Origin: Zea mays
Taxonomy: Eukaryota > Streptophyta > Magnoliopsida > Poales > Poaceae
Assembly (NCBI RefSeq): GCF_902167145.1
Contig: NC_050098.1
Span: 111,638,207 to 111,702,206 of the forward strand
DNA length: 64,000 nt
Reading direction: 5' to 3'
In this document: positions 1-9,339 of the stretch, in pieces
Layout: each line of letters begins with the position of its first letter
Position numbering within the stretch: position 1 is the first letter of the stretch
Translations under genes and position numbers: made by a program
The notes under the pieces: generated by a model
What the model saw: only the letters and a program-made list of their open reading frames with translations
Told to the model about the DNA's origin: nothing
The model's database searches: none

Positions 1-728
1 GAGACTGCTTGATCCATGCTGCTACATTGAGTAACAAATGGAAATGAGATGACTTGGCAAAAGTTGTTGATTGCTAAATGTTTGATACCATGTATGATTA
101 GATAGGTATACATTTAGTCTTAAGAGAGTCACACTAAAACTTGACAAAGCTAAAACTTGATTTATAAACTCTGCTAGTGCTTTTGGCAACCAAACCCCTC
201 AGCCAAACAACCGCATGTCTTGAGGTAGAGGAGTAGACTCCTCACATAGGGTAAGTCTAGCTGAGTATTAGTATACTCAGCCTTGCTTGTGGCATAATTT
301 TACAGGTTCTCTAGAGGACATGGTTGTTGGAGTGACTTGGCCGTCCATCTTGCCACCGGGATGGACCGTCGAGTGGGACCCTGCCTCGGCTGAGGAGGAG
401 CATGAGGAGTGATGGGATAGGATTCCCTATCTCTCTGTTTAGTTATCGTTAGTTTTATTCCGCTGCACTTCGAACAATGATGACTACTTTTGCTGCTAAA
501 ACTCCGATGATGATGTAATAAGTTTAATACTCCTTAATGTATGGTTTTGTGCTTTATTGTATTTGCTCTGTCACTCACCATCGAGTGAGACTGTGGTACT
601 TGATCCTATCAGTGGCCTCGTCGGACTAGATCCGAGGGATTGACGGGTTATTCCCATTTAAGTGTAGTCTAGCCTCTAAGGCGGGACTTAGGCACTTAAG
701 TTGGAATAATTCGGGCAGTTCCGCCACA
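1..728 (+). repeat. 5' LTR of copy A (3' portion only; Del/Tekay-like family)
   Basis: This matches the last 728 bases of the middle LTR (17353-18080) and of copy B's 3' LTR base for base with scattered substitutions, so the window opens about 3.4 kb into a ~4.1-4.3 kb LTR. It ends in CCACA at 728, two bases before the primer binding site. It contains a GTAAGT donor-like site at 251, a perfect 8-bp-arm hairpin at 260-281 and a TTTACAG acceptor-like site ending at 305. It shares more variants with the 3' LTR of copy B than with the middle LTR. Confidence 0.93.
260..281 (+). other. Conserved LTR stem-loop, copy A 5' LTR
   Basis: The arms GCTGAGTA and TACTCAGC pair perfectly around a 6-base loop and are followed by CTTGCTTG. 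The same hairpin is present in every LTR of this family here (17612-17633, 28106-28127, and 37797-37818 in reverse). A related hairpin occurs in the LTRs of element D. It lies in the transcribed leader downstream of the LTR TATA box. Function is unknown; packaging, dimerisation or splicing control are possible but unsupported. Confidence 0.6.
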
Positions 729-730
729 GC

Positions 731-742
731 TGGTATCAGAGC
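731..742 (+). other. Primer binding site, copy A
   Basis: TGGTATCAGAGC, two bases after the LTR end, matches the 3' end of plant initiator tRNA-Met, the usual minus-strand primer for this group of elements. The copy B equivalent has one substitution. Confidence 0.9.
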
Positions 743-1110
743 TTGTACCACCATAGAGGAATCAATAAACTATAAATACCATCCTTTTTCAAAGTAAAAC
801 TGGTTAGAAACAAATGTTGGATAGATCGTCAGGACGATAAGGATAGACCTAGGACGTGAAGCCTTAGGATAATAGAGGGGTAGCTAGGTGGCTATTTGAG
901 TAAGCCCTACCGGCTACTATAAGGGATTGGAGTTCTTCCCTATTCCCTCTAAGTTGATGTGAGGTCGTTCAGGACGAGCATGCATGCATCCTTAATTAAA
1001 CTAATTGATAATTGGGTAAGAACTTTAATATAAAATGATGACAAACTAAGTACCCCAGTACCATTGTCGTAGTTATAGAGAGGCTGAGTTGTGATCCCTT
1101 TTCTTTTATA
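743..1110 (+). other. Untranslated leader of copy A
   Basis: No coding frame is seen. The stretch corresponds to 18095-18455 in copy B. It holds a good donor-like site (GTAAGA at 1016) upstream of the acceptor-like sequence before the accessory ORF at 8497. Element Z1 is inserted between the two, inside the pyrimidine-rich tract. Confidence 0.7.
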
Positions 1111-1115
1111 ATTCT

Positions 1116-1785
1116 TGTTGGGGACTTGTTCTCAAATTCTAAGAGTTAAGAACAAGGCAACATAAAAAGTGTTAAGTGTTAGGGTCCTTCGTCCTTCGAA
1201 GCATTATATCCCTTCGGGAAATAATGAGTCTCGGACGAAGGTCAAGAGAGACATACCTTCGTAAACATAACAAGTAATGACGAAGGACTCACGTAAAGCA
1301 CGAAATATAATATAAGCATCATCATAGAATCATTTCTATTTTATTAACATGGAAAAACAGAAATGTTTTCAAATTACAAATGTACCTTCGGTCTTGAGAG
1401 AAAGGCGAAAAGTACGAGCGTGACGCAAAAGCGAATGCCAAGTCAGCGTGAACAGTACGGGAGTACTGTTCATCTATTTATAGACGCGGGACGCAGCCCA
1501 CGTAAAATTACATCCATGTCCATTACATTTGTTAACGGTTTATGGAAATCTATTGAGGACCCCGAAGTCTTTTCATCTTAAGGTCGGTTCCCCCTTGTGC
1601 CATCGCGCCGAAGCTTCCCTGCGTACAGCTTCGGCTGCCCCCGACCTTCGTCTGGCTCAGCCTTCGTCCTGGTCGTGCTCCATATCCATAATTCTGAATC
1701 CGAAAATACCTGTTCATATAATTCACTTGGAAAACATTGTCAAATCATGTTTTTGAGGACCTTCGGAGGACGAAGGCCCCCAACA
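1116..1785 (-). repeat. Z1 3' LTR
   Basis: 670 bp, matching 7791-8460. Read on the minus strand it begins TGTTGGGGGCC and carries a TATAAATA box whose complement is in Z1 at about 1475-1482. It abuts a purine-rich tract (complement of TAGCCCCTCGC, 1787-1797). Confidence 0.93.
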
Positions 1786-1938
1786 GTAGCCCCTCGCAAT
1801 ATTAATTTGTAAATAATAAATTCAGATTGCGATATGGACGAAGGCCTTGAGCCGAAGGTCCGAAAAAACACCTTCCCTTTGCTAGAATAGCAACATTCAC
1901 TGACAAGCGGGGCCTTTTAACTTTCAACGCCCTAGGCG

Positions 1939-1946
1939 TATAAATA
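1939..1946 (+). promoter_or_regulatory. TATA box of the opposing gene in Z1
   Basis: TATAAATA lies about 150 bases upstream of the ATG at 2092 and points away from the adjacent LTR, in the direction of the three-exon gene and against gag. The same box is at 46100-46107 in Z2. It lies outside the LTR, so the gene appears to have its own promoter. Confidence 0.6.
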
Positions 1947-2091
1947 AGAACACATCGTGAATTCATTTGGTACACACGCTTGCCTTTTGCTTCGGCCCAC
2001 TAAAAATTTTTAGCTCTTGCTCATTGAGATTTGCTGGTCTTTTTGATTTCGAAGCTTCGGCCTCGGGAACAAATTTTTAGTGTTTCCGAAG

Positions 2092-5000
2092 ATGTCTGAA
2101 GACAAGAAGATCCCTGCTGAGACGAAGCTGAGTCTCGAGGAGGAGAAGAATCTGGGGTTCCTGATAGCGATGGCAGAGACTAATACAGAGAAAATCACGA
2201 AGGAGATTCTCGAAGGTTTGTCCGAAGATACTGATGACAGCGACAGCTATGATGTGGAAAGTGATGGGGAAGAGGCCGAAGATCGACCGTGGCGACCAAG
2301 TCACTCAGTTTTTGGGAAAACAACCATCAAGCAGAGTCACATTGATAATATGAGGGGGCGATACTTCCGAGACATATCTATTGTGAGAGCTGATGCCGGG
2401 GAAAAGACTTCTCCCACCCCTGAAGAAGATGAAGTTGTGATTTTCCGAAGCCTCCTCAAGGCTGGGCTTCGATTCCCCCTGAGCAATTTTGTTGTTGAGG
2501 TACTGAAAACATTCCAAATCTACCTTCATCAACTCACTCCCGAAGCTATTATAAGAATGGGGATTTTTGTCTGGGCTGTGAGAAGCCAAGGTTTGGAACC
2601 AAACGCTAAAAGCTTCTGCAACATACACGAGTTATTGTACGAGACGAAGCCCTGGGGAAAGGAGCAATACCACAACAACTTTGGGTGCTACAGCTTCGGC
2701 GCCCGCTCCGGGTCAAGCTACCCTGTGCCAACCTTTCGGAAGAGGTGGCCCGGAGCCTGGATGTCTGAATGGTTTTATGTGAAAAATGATCTAACAGCGC
2801 AAAATAATGTCAAAAGTATCATTATGTACCCAATTTGGCAACGCTTCGGGCTTCGAAGGCCGAAGGTTGAAATGGATGAGGCAGCCGAAGAATGCCAAAG
2901 AGCCTTCGGCGCAGTCTGCTCCTTCATTGGGTCAAGGGACTTGGTCCAGGAGCACATTGCCTTCAGGGTATGGCCACTTGCAGAAAAGTGGGAAATGCCG
3001 AAAGAAACCATCAAAGAGTCCGACGAAGGCGGACTAGTCAGATTAAAATACACATTCAAATATGCAGATAAATTTATTGAACCTGATGATGACTGGCTAA
3101 AAAGCATTGAAACATTAAGTGATGAATTACTTGGGGCATTCTCGAAGGCTGAAAATACTGCACTATCAGCAGCCTTCGGAGGCCGAAAAAAGAAGAGACT
3201 GAACCGAGTGTTTGATGCAATCGGGTTCTTCTACCCTGATTATTGTTATCCCATCCGAAGGCAAAAAAGGAAAAACATAACCTCTGAAAAAGAAGAAGCT
3301 GGAACCGCTCCTAGCGAGCCAGAACCAAAAGGAAAAAGGTTAAAGGTCTTCACACACCGACCACGCCATATTGAACCAGCTTCGGTGCCTGAGTATACTG
3401 GAGGAACTCCTTCGGCCGCTGAAGCTGAACGGCCACTCTTATTGCCAGAAATTGCAGAGATGGCCGAAGCACCATCGATAGAAAAAATGGAAGAAGCGAA
3501 AAATGTGACTAAGGAAAAAACCTCAGAAATTTTAAGTCCTGCAATAAATATTGAAGCAGCAAAAATCCAAAAGGCTCCAATGGTGACCCCAAAAAGGAAA
3601 AGAATGGTAAATGTACTAGATGTCTTGGAGACAATTAAGTCTTCAAGCACAACTCCAAAAAAGAGTGTTGAAATTGCTGAAGCTTCCTCTGAAGCTCCGA
3701 CACAACAAACTGAAGCTGAAGCTGGGCCTTCAGAGCCCTTCAAGGAAGAAACTTTAGAAGCCGAAGCGATAAAAATACCAGAACCAATTTTAGTTGAAGA
3801 GACTGACACTGCCATCCCCGAAGCGCCTGCCAGCATGTGTGATTACATCATACGACATGCTTCGGGAAAAAAGCTATCTGATGGAGAAATTCATGAAGCT
3901 AATCATTATGCAAAGGAGCTGAAATATCCGAAGGGGGCAGTAATATTCAATGGAACAAATGAAGATGACTTCTTATACTGCCTGCCTGATAACAAAGAGC
4001 TATCCGTCTGCCGAGAGATGGCTAGAAGCCTAGGCTTTCCGAAGCTTGAAGCTGGGTTAAGTGCCATGACGAAAGAGGATCTCGCAGACAGCCTTGCGTA
4101 CAACAGCCTGAAGGTACGGGAATTAAACACTTGAGAAAAAACCCCCCCTTTTTTTTTTACGCAACTCATTCCTTTTTTCTTATATGAATTCTTTTTTCAT
4201 ATAGGGCCTAATCCTAAGCAACGCGTTAAGAGCGCAAAAGAGCGCCGAAGATGAAAGTTATGAAATTGCGTTTAATAATTTACGCTCCGAAGTTATCAAA
4301 CTGAGAAACGAAGCTTTGGAAAAAGATAAGATTCTGCTTACACTGGTAGATAAAGTGAGAAAAAACGAAGCTGCTTCAAAGGCCCAGGCCGAAGCTCAAA
4401 AACTCGAAATAAAAGATCTTCAGAAACAGCTGGCCAGAGCCGAAGAGGATCGCGCTCTTGAGGAAACGAAACGAGAACTTAGTGATTTCATGGTCAGCAA
4501 ATTGGAATCAAGAGTTAAGGAGCTTCGCACATCTCAGGGGAAATATTATGTGAAATCTGTAGAATGTGTTAATAAAATTAAATCCAGCTTCGCCAGCGTA
4601 GGCGCTTTTTCCAGCGAAGAGAATTTCTCTCGAGGCAATCCCGAAGGTCCGCTGGAATGGATTAGCCACGAAGCAGAGGCCTTCGAAGAGATTCTGAACA
4701 GTCGCGGCGACATATGTGCTTTTTCGGGTGCCAGAGGAATTGCTTCCGTCTTGGAGAAGAAAGGTTGCGAACATGTAAAATTTTTGGCTCAATCCGAAGC
4801 TACCTTATCTACCGAAGACATCAAGGACCCCTCGGCCGAAGCGAGCGCAGTTGGAGGCAAATTTTTTACTGATATCTGGAACGACGGCGGCCGAGGAATG
4901 GCACGAGAGATCATTGAAAGAAGCGAAAAAGGCATTCACGATGCTAGAAGAGTAGCAGACGCTGCCGAAAGGAGTAGGGAGCCCGAAAGACAGTTAGGTA

Positions 5001-5224
5001 CCAACTAGTCGTTCTTGTTGCGCTGTAATTTTCATTTTAAACTTTGCTCGCGATTTGTAAAAGTACTGAAGAAGTGTTCTCTACGCTCAGAAGCTGTTGG
5101 ACGATCTGCCGACCCCCACACAAAAGGGGATGAAGAAATTAATCAAATGGCCGAAACTATCATGGACAAGGTCGTTGACCAACTTCTGAATAAAGCCGCC
5201 GAAGCAGTATTGAGGGAAGATTAG
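2092..5224 (+). CDS. Opposing three-exon gene of Z1 (Transposase_28-like region plus coiled coil)
   Basis: Exons 2092-4113, 4205-4997 and 5091-5224 are joined by two introns of 91 and 93 bases. Intron 1 is GTACGG...CATATAG, phase 0; intron 2 is GTACCA...CGCTCAG, phase 1. Each removes an in-frame stop and keeps frame, giving about 982 residues. Residues ~120-250 resemble the Pfam 'putative gypsy type transposon' region (Transposase_28): a helical segment around LTPEAIIRMG, then a Trp/Tyr/Phe-rich block. A long Glu/Ala/Pro/Lys-rich stretch follows, then a coiled coil from about residue 690 and a short C-terminal helix. Frames starting at GTG 2080 or TTG 4316 are not real starts. Transcription opposes gag. 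No enzymatic motif is visible and function is unknown. The splice structure is inferred from sequence only. Confidence 0.75.
4114..4204 (+). other. Predicted intron 1 of the Z1 opposing gene
   Basis: Donor AAG|GTACGG and acceptor TTCATATAG, with a long T-rich tract before the acceptor. Unspliced, the frame stops at 4132-4134. The homopolymer C/T run inside it differs in length between Z1 and Z2 (91 versus 89 bases) without touching the coding frame, as expected of an intron. Confidence 0.72.
4998..5090 (+). other. Predicted intron 2 of the Z1 opposing gene
   Basis: Donor TTAG|GTACCA and acceptor TACGCTCAG. It removes the TAG at 5006-5008 and rejoins in phase 1 to a frame rich in charged residues that ends at TAG 5222-5224. 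Confidence 0.65.
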
Positions 5225-6200
5225 GTGCTATTTGGAAAAAACATTTAAAGTGTAATCTATGCAACACTTTGTAGATTTGAATGTAATATACAAGTCTCTT
5301 TTCATTATTGAATTCTTTACGATGCATGAAACTTTAAATACATACCACTTTTGAGCCTTCGGCGAAAAAACACCTTCCCTTCTTTTCATGCGTCGTGAAG
5401 AAGATAGCCTTCGTCAAAATTATTCTGATGAATGACATCGATGCCTCGTGAAAACATTTTCCGAAGCTATTTTCCGAAGCTATGCAACTTTGATATTGAT
5501 CTGATAAAGTTCGCCCATGTTTCGTGAAAATATTCCCCGAAACTGTATTCCGAAGCTATACAATTTCAATGTTACTTTTTCAAAGCATCCCTTCGAAGGT
5601 TTAGAGTGTCCCCTTCTCTTGCCAAATGCGATATGATGTATGATGCTTATGCTATGCAAAATGATGTGATGATGTTATGTTATGCATGTGACATTTGTTC
5701 CGAAGATACACATAAAATATATTCGTAAGCTCTGCATTCCCTTAGGAACGTCTTTGGAGCTTCTTCGTCTTTTACTTAGACGGCATCAGCGTTGACTTTT
5801 CGCTGTAAGCCTCCCTTAGGAGCTTCTTCGTCTTTTACTTAGACGGTATCAGCGTTGACTTTTCGCTGTAAGCCTCCCTTAGGAGCTTCTTCGTCTTTTA
5901 CTTAGACGGTATCAGCGTTGATTTTTCGCTGTAGGCTCTGCATTCCTTTAGGAACGACTTCTGAGCAGAAAACTTACGCTGCGCTCCCTTTGGAACGACT
6001 TTTTGTTACTCCGAAGGATTTTTAGTCCGAAGGTCCTTCTTGGTAACGGAAGAAATTTTAGGCTTCGGCAACTTAGGCCTGTGAATCAAATAAATTTTTC
6101 TCGTGGAGACAACGAAATTATTACATGGAAACTATCAATGTTTTTTGCTTCACAGAAAATAAAACTGAATAGAAAAGACTGCTATCAGAGGTAGGATATT
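5225..6200. other. Non-coding middle of Z1
   Basis: About 1 kb lies tail to tail between the gag stop and the opposing gene's stop. It holds no convincing reading frame, the 63-bp tandem repeat and scattered CTTCG/CGAAG words. It occupies the place where an autonomous relative would carry pol. Confidence 0.75.
5758..5934. repeat. 63-bp tandem repeat in Z1 (three units)
   Basis: Units begin near 5758, 5821 and 5884, each starting AGCTTCTTCGTC and running through a TTTTTCGCTGTA-like end. The units differ by a few substitutions. The same array occurs in Z2 at about 42113-42289. Confidence 0.85.
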
Positions 6201-7715
6201 TCAATAAATGTGCTTCGACTCTGGCACAGTGCTGTTGACTGTGCGAGCTTCGGACTGTTCTCTGAAGTCCCTCTGCTGTGGAGCGTATTGACTCCCTTCT
6301 GGCTGTTGACCTTGCTGCAATGGAGGTGGAGGTGGAAGCTGCTGCCAGGAAGCTTGAGGTTGACTTGCCGAAGCTACAGAAGCCGCAGGGTGGTTATCTA
6401 TGTATTGTGGGACATAAGGCGGATGAAACGAAGCAGTATGCATAACCTGCTTCGACTGAGCTTGTTGAGATGCAGCTTCGGCTAGTTCTTTTTGCTTCTG
6501 GATTGTAACATGGCACGACCTAGTGGTGTGGCCCTTGCCCTCTCCACAAAATAGGCAAAACAGTCTCCTTGGCTGATCTCCGAATCTTCCGCCGAAGCCC
6601 CTGGCGCCTCTGCCTCTTGGAGCTGGTGGCCGAAAGGAAGTTTGTTGTTGCCCCGAAGCCTGTGAGGAGCACTGTGGCCTGTTTTGCTGACTCCCCTTAT
6701 CATCATTCTGAGTGCTGTGAATGGAACGGACATGCCTCGGGTAGTATCTTCCTCCAAAGCCCCTGGTCATCTCAGAAAATCTGAAGGCCTCCTCCCTTCT
6801 TTGGCGAAAGTCATTGTCGGCACGAATGTACTCATCCATCTTTTGGAGCAATTTCTCCAAAGTCTGAGGAGGCTTCCGAGCAAAGTATTGAGCTGCAGGT
6901 CCAGGACGAAGCCCCTTAATCATGGCTTCGATAACGATTTCATTGGGCACCGTTGGTGCCTGCGCCCTCAATCGTAAGAACCTTCGGACATACGCCTGAA
7001 GGTATTCTTCGTGATCCTGAATACACTGGAAGAGGGCTTGAGCTGTAACCGGCTTCGTTTGAAATCCTTGAAAGCTGGTCAGTAACATATCCTTCAGCTT
7101 CTGCCATGAAGTGATTGTTCCTGGCCGAAGGGAGGAATACCAGGTCTGAGCAACATTCCTGACGGCCATGACGAAAGACTTCGCCATGATTGCAGCGTTG
7201 CCCCCGTACGAAGACACTGTCGCTTCGTAGCTCATCAAGAATTGCTTCGGGTCGGAGTGGCCGTCAAACATGGGGAGCTGGGGTGGCTTATAGGATGGAG
7301 GCCAAGGAGTAGCCTGCAGCTCAGCAGACAGAGGAGAAGCATCATCAAAAACGAAATTTCCCTGATGGAAATTATCATACCAGTCGTCTTCGTTGACGAA
7401 GCCCTCCTGATGAAGGTCTTTCTGATGAGGCCTTCTGTTCTGCTCATCGTGAGTGAGATGACGAACTTCCTCAGAAGCTTCGTCAATTTGCCTTTGCAAC
7501 TCAGCTAGGCGGGCCATCTTCTCCTTCTTCCTCTGCACTTGTTGATGTAGCATCTCCATCTCTCTGATTTCTTGGTCTAGCTCTTCTTCCTCAAGCGTCG
7601 GGCTAACAGCTTTTCTCTTCTGGCTTCTGGCCTCCCGAAGAGAGACGGTCTCCTGGTTGTGGTCCAGCGGTTGTAGTGCTGTAGCCCCAGCCGCTGAAGC
7701 TTTCTTCGGCGCCAT
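6201..7715 (-). CDS. gag: Gag of Z1
   Basis: A 504-residue capsid-type protein. Its N-terminus (residues ~50-95) is a charged coiled coil. The Retrotrans_gag capsid core spans residues ~160-300, with the recognisable AQTWYSSLRPG and LPR-like helical blocks. Then come an Arg/Gly/Gln-rich linker and a zinc knuckle at residues ~388-402 spaced C-x2-C-x5-H-x4-C, one residue longer than the usual C-x2-C-x4-H-x4-C. The ATG at 7715 sits about 75 bases after the 5' LTR. The frame is intact here but broken in Z2. The stop is followed by non-coding sequence, so no pol fusion is possible. Virus-like particles would depend on a partner element for enzymes. Confidence 0.88.
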   Translation of the reverse strand: MAPKKASAAGATALQPLDHNQETVSLREARSQKRKAVSPTLEEEELDQEIREMEMLHQQVQRKKEKMARLAELQRQIDEASEEVRHLTHDEQNRRPHQKDLHQEGFVNEDDWYDNFHQGNFVFDDASPLSAELQATPWPPSYKPPQLPMFDGHSDPKQFLMSYEATVSSYGGNAAIMAKSFVMAVRNVAQTWYSSLRPGTITSWQKLKDMLLTSFQGFQTKPVTAQALFQCIQDHEEYLQAYVRRFLRLRAQAPTVPNEIVIEAMIKGLRPGPAAQYFARKPPQTLEKLLQKMDEYIRADNDFRQRREEAFRFSEMTRGFGGRYYPRHVRSIHSTQNDDKGSQQNRPQCSSQASGQQQTSFRPPAPRGRGARGFGGRFGDQPRRLFCLFCGEGKGHTTRSCHVTIQKQKELAEAASQQAQSKQVMHTASFHPPYVPQYIDNHPAASVASASQPQASWQQLPPPPPLQQGQQPEGSQYAPQQRDFREQSEARTVNSTVPESKHIY

Positions 7716-7773
7716 GGCGAAGGTCTATAGCTTCCGAAGGTGTTCACGAAGACTCGAAGTGGAAGTGAGTTCA

Positions 7774-7789
7774 CCGGAGGTGGGCGCCA
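7774..7789 (-). other. Primer binding site of Z1
   Basis: On the minus strand TGGCGCCCACCTCC follows the 5' LTR end by one base. This TGGCGCC-type site is typical of the Tat/Athila branch and differs from the tRNA-Met site of elements A, B and D. Confidence 0.75.
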
Positions 7790-7790
7790 A

Positions 7791-8460
7791 TGTTGGGGAC
7801 TTGTTCTCAAATTCTAAGAGTTAAGAACAAGGCAACATAAAAAGTGTTAAGTGTTAGGGTCCTTCGTCCTTCGAAGCATTATATCCCTTCGGGAAATAAT
7901 GAGTCTCGGACGAAGGTCAAGAGAGACATACCTTCGTAAACATAACAAGTAATGACGAAGGACTCACGTAAAGCACGAAATATAATATAAGCATCATCAT
8001 AGAATCATTTCTATTTTATTAACATGGAAAAACAGAAATGTTTTCAAATTACAAATGTACCTTCGGTCTTGAGAGAAAGGCGAAAAGTACGAGCGTGACG
8101 CAAAAGCGAATGCCAAGTCAGCGTGAACAGTACGGGAGTACTGTTCATCTATTTATAGACGCGGGACGCAGCCCACGTAAAATTACATCCATGTCCATTA
8201 CATTTGTTAACGGTTTATGGAAATCTATTGAGGACCCCGAAGTCTTTTCATCTTAAGGTCGGTTCCCCCTTGTGCCATCGCGCCGAAGCTTCCCTGCGTA
8301 CAGCTTCGGCTGCCCCCGACCTTCGTCTGGCTCAGCCTTCGTCCTGGTCGTGCTCCATATCCATAATTCTGAATCCGAAAATACCTGTTCATATAATTCA
8401 CTTGGAAAACATTGTCAAATCATGTTTTTGAGGACCTTCGGAGGACGAAGGCCCCCAACA
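7791..8460 (-). repeat. Z1 5' LTR
   Basis: A 670-bp direct copy of 1116-1785. The insertion junction 8460/8461 restores the sequence seen uninterrupted in copy B at 18455-18465. Confidence 0.93.
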
Positions 8461-8496
8461 ATTCTTTTCCTTTTACTTACGCTTAATCGTACACAG

Positions 8497-9033
8497 ATGA
8501 CTTCTCACGGATCCCCGGACGAAGGGAATGCACAGTCCCACACTGACGGGCTTGCACGAGAGGGTTTTCCCCGTATTTTGTGGGAGGTACTTCAGGGAGC
8601 TGGTTACGCGACGCCTCCCCAGTACGCGGTGCAGCTGTTCGAGAAACACCGAGTGCCACACTAATGGCATTGTTGGAGGCTACCAAGATCACTTTGGATA
8701 ACAGAGAGGAACTTGTGTTTGACTTGTCCACTGAGATGGTGGAAAAAGACCTACAAGTGGAACAATTGTCAAATGATATCCAAGAGCTTGAGGAGCTAGT
8801 GGGAACGAGGGAGAACACCATCGAGGTTCTCGAGGATCAGCTTATCAACACTCAACAGCAACTCACCGAAGCTAACCAGCAACTGGATATGCACCACCAG
8901 GAGATCTAGGACATGGAGGCCAACGAGGATGTCGACATCGAGGGAGGAGAGGAACCTGCCTCCAGCTTGGACACTGCTGGCTCAGGGAGACCACCTTCCC
9001 CCCGAGTCGAGCGTTGCCTCGTTTGCTCACTAG
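8497..9033 (+). pseudogene. Accessory ORF of copy A, broken
   Basis: This corresponds to the 289-codon ORF of copy B (18494-19363). After residue ~54 an internal deletion of about 335 bases removes the central conserved block and shifts frame, joining GAGTGCC to the coiled-coil part at about 8660. A CAG-to-TAG change at 8907-8909 adds a stop. The ATG directly follows ACACAG, an acceptor-like context preceded by a pyrimidine tract that Z1 now interrupts. Confidence 0.8.
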
Positions 9034-9339
9034 GTCGGCGAGATAGAGTTAGAAGTCGGTTACGGTAGAACTCCTCGAAGCTAGCTTAGCTTTTGCACCC
9101 TTGGGGTACTAGGCTAGATAGAGTTGAGTCTTTTGAGTTACTGATGTAATCATGACAAACTCTTTTGGAAGCATGGATGATGAATGATGCCAGTTTTAAT
9201 TTAAGAAGAAAAGTTTATGCCATGTGGGATCTTTTATAATTGTGCAAGAATATATTGGTTTTACCCTTTTTGACTCTTTCACCACGATTGAACCTTGAAC
9301 CTTAGAAATGTGATATTGAGAATATACATGATTTTTCAG
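9034..9339 (+). other. Spacer between accessory ORF and gag, copy A
   Basis: No gene is seen. It ends in ATTTTTCAG directly before the gag ATG at 9340, an acceptor-like arrangement also present in copy B. Confidence 0.6.

Larger units (their letters stand above)
1116..8460 (-). mobile_element. Z1: complete non-autonomous LTR retrotransposon (gag only, Tat-like)
   Basis: A complete 7345-bp element with 670-bp LTRs (1116-1785 and 7791-8460) starting TGTTGGGG and ending CCCCAACA, flanked by the duplication attct (1111-1115, 8461-8465). Copy B shows the empty site. Gag reads on the minus strand, so the 5' LTR is at 7791-8460. There is a gag frame but no protease, reverse transcriptase, RNase H or integrase. 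The pol position holds about 1 kb of non-coding sequence and an opposing three-exon gene. Gag-only elements of this size with a reverse-oriented ORF resemble Tat-lineage families such as maize Zeon/Cinful; I do not assign a family name. LTR-encoded short frames are identical in both LTRs, so the insertion is young. Transposition would need pol supplied in trans. Confidence 0.93.

Noticed and set aside
2305..4169. Minus-strand frames of 100-196 codons opposite the Z1 gene (for example 3246-3836)
   Set aside because: Shadows of the plus-strand coding exons, with biased Ser/Phe/Ala composition and no domain.
4316..5008. Separate gene starting at 4316
   Set aside because: The start would be TTG. 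The frame continues upstream to a splice acceptor at 4204 and is better explained as exon 2.
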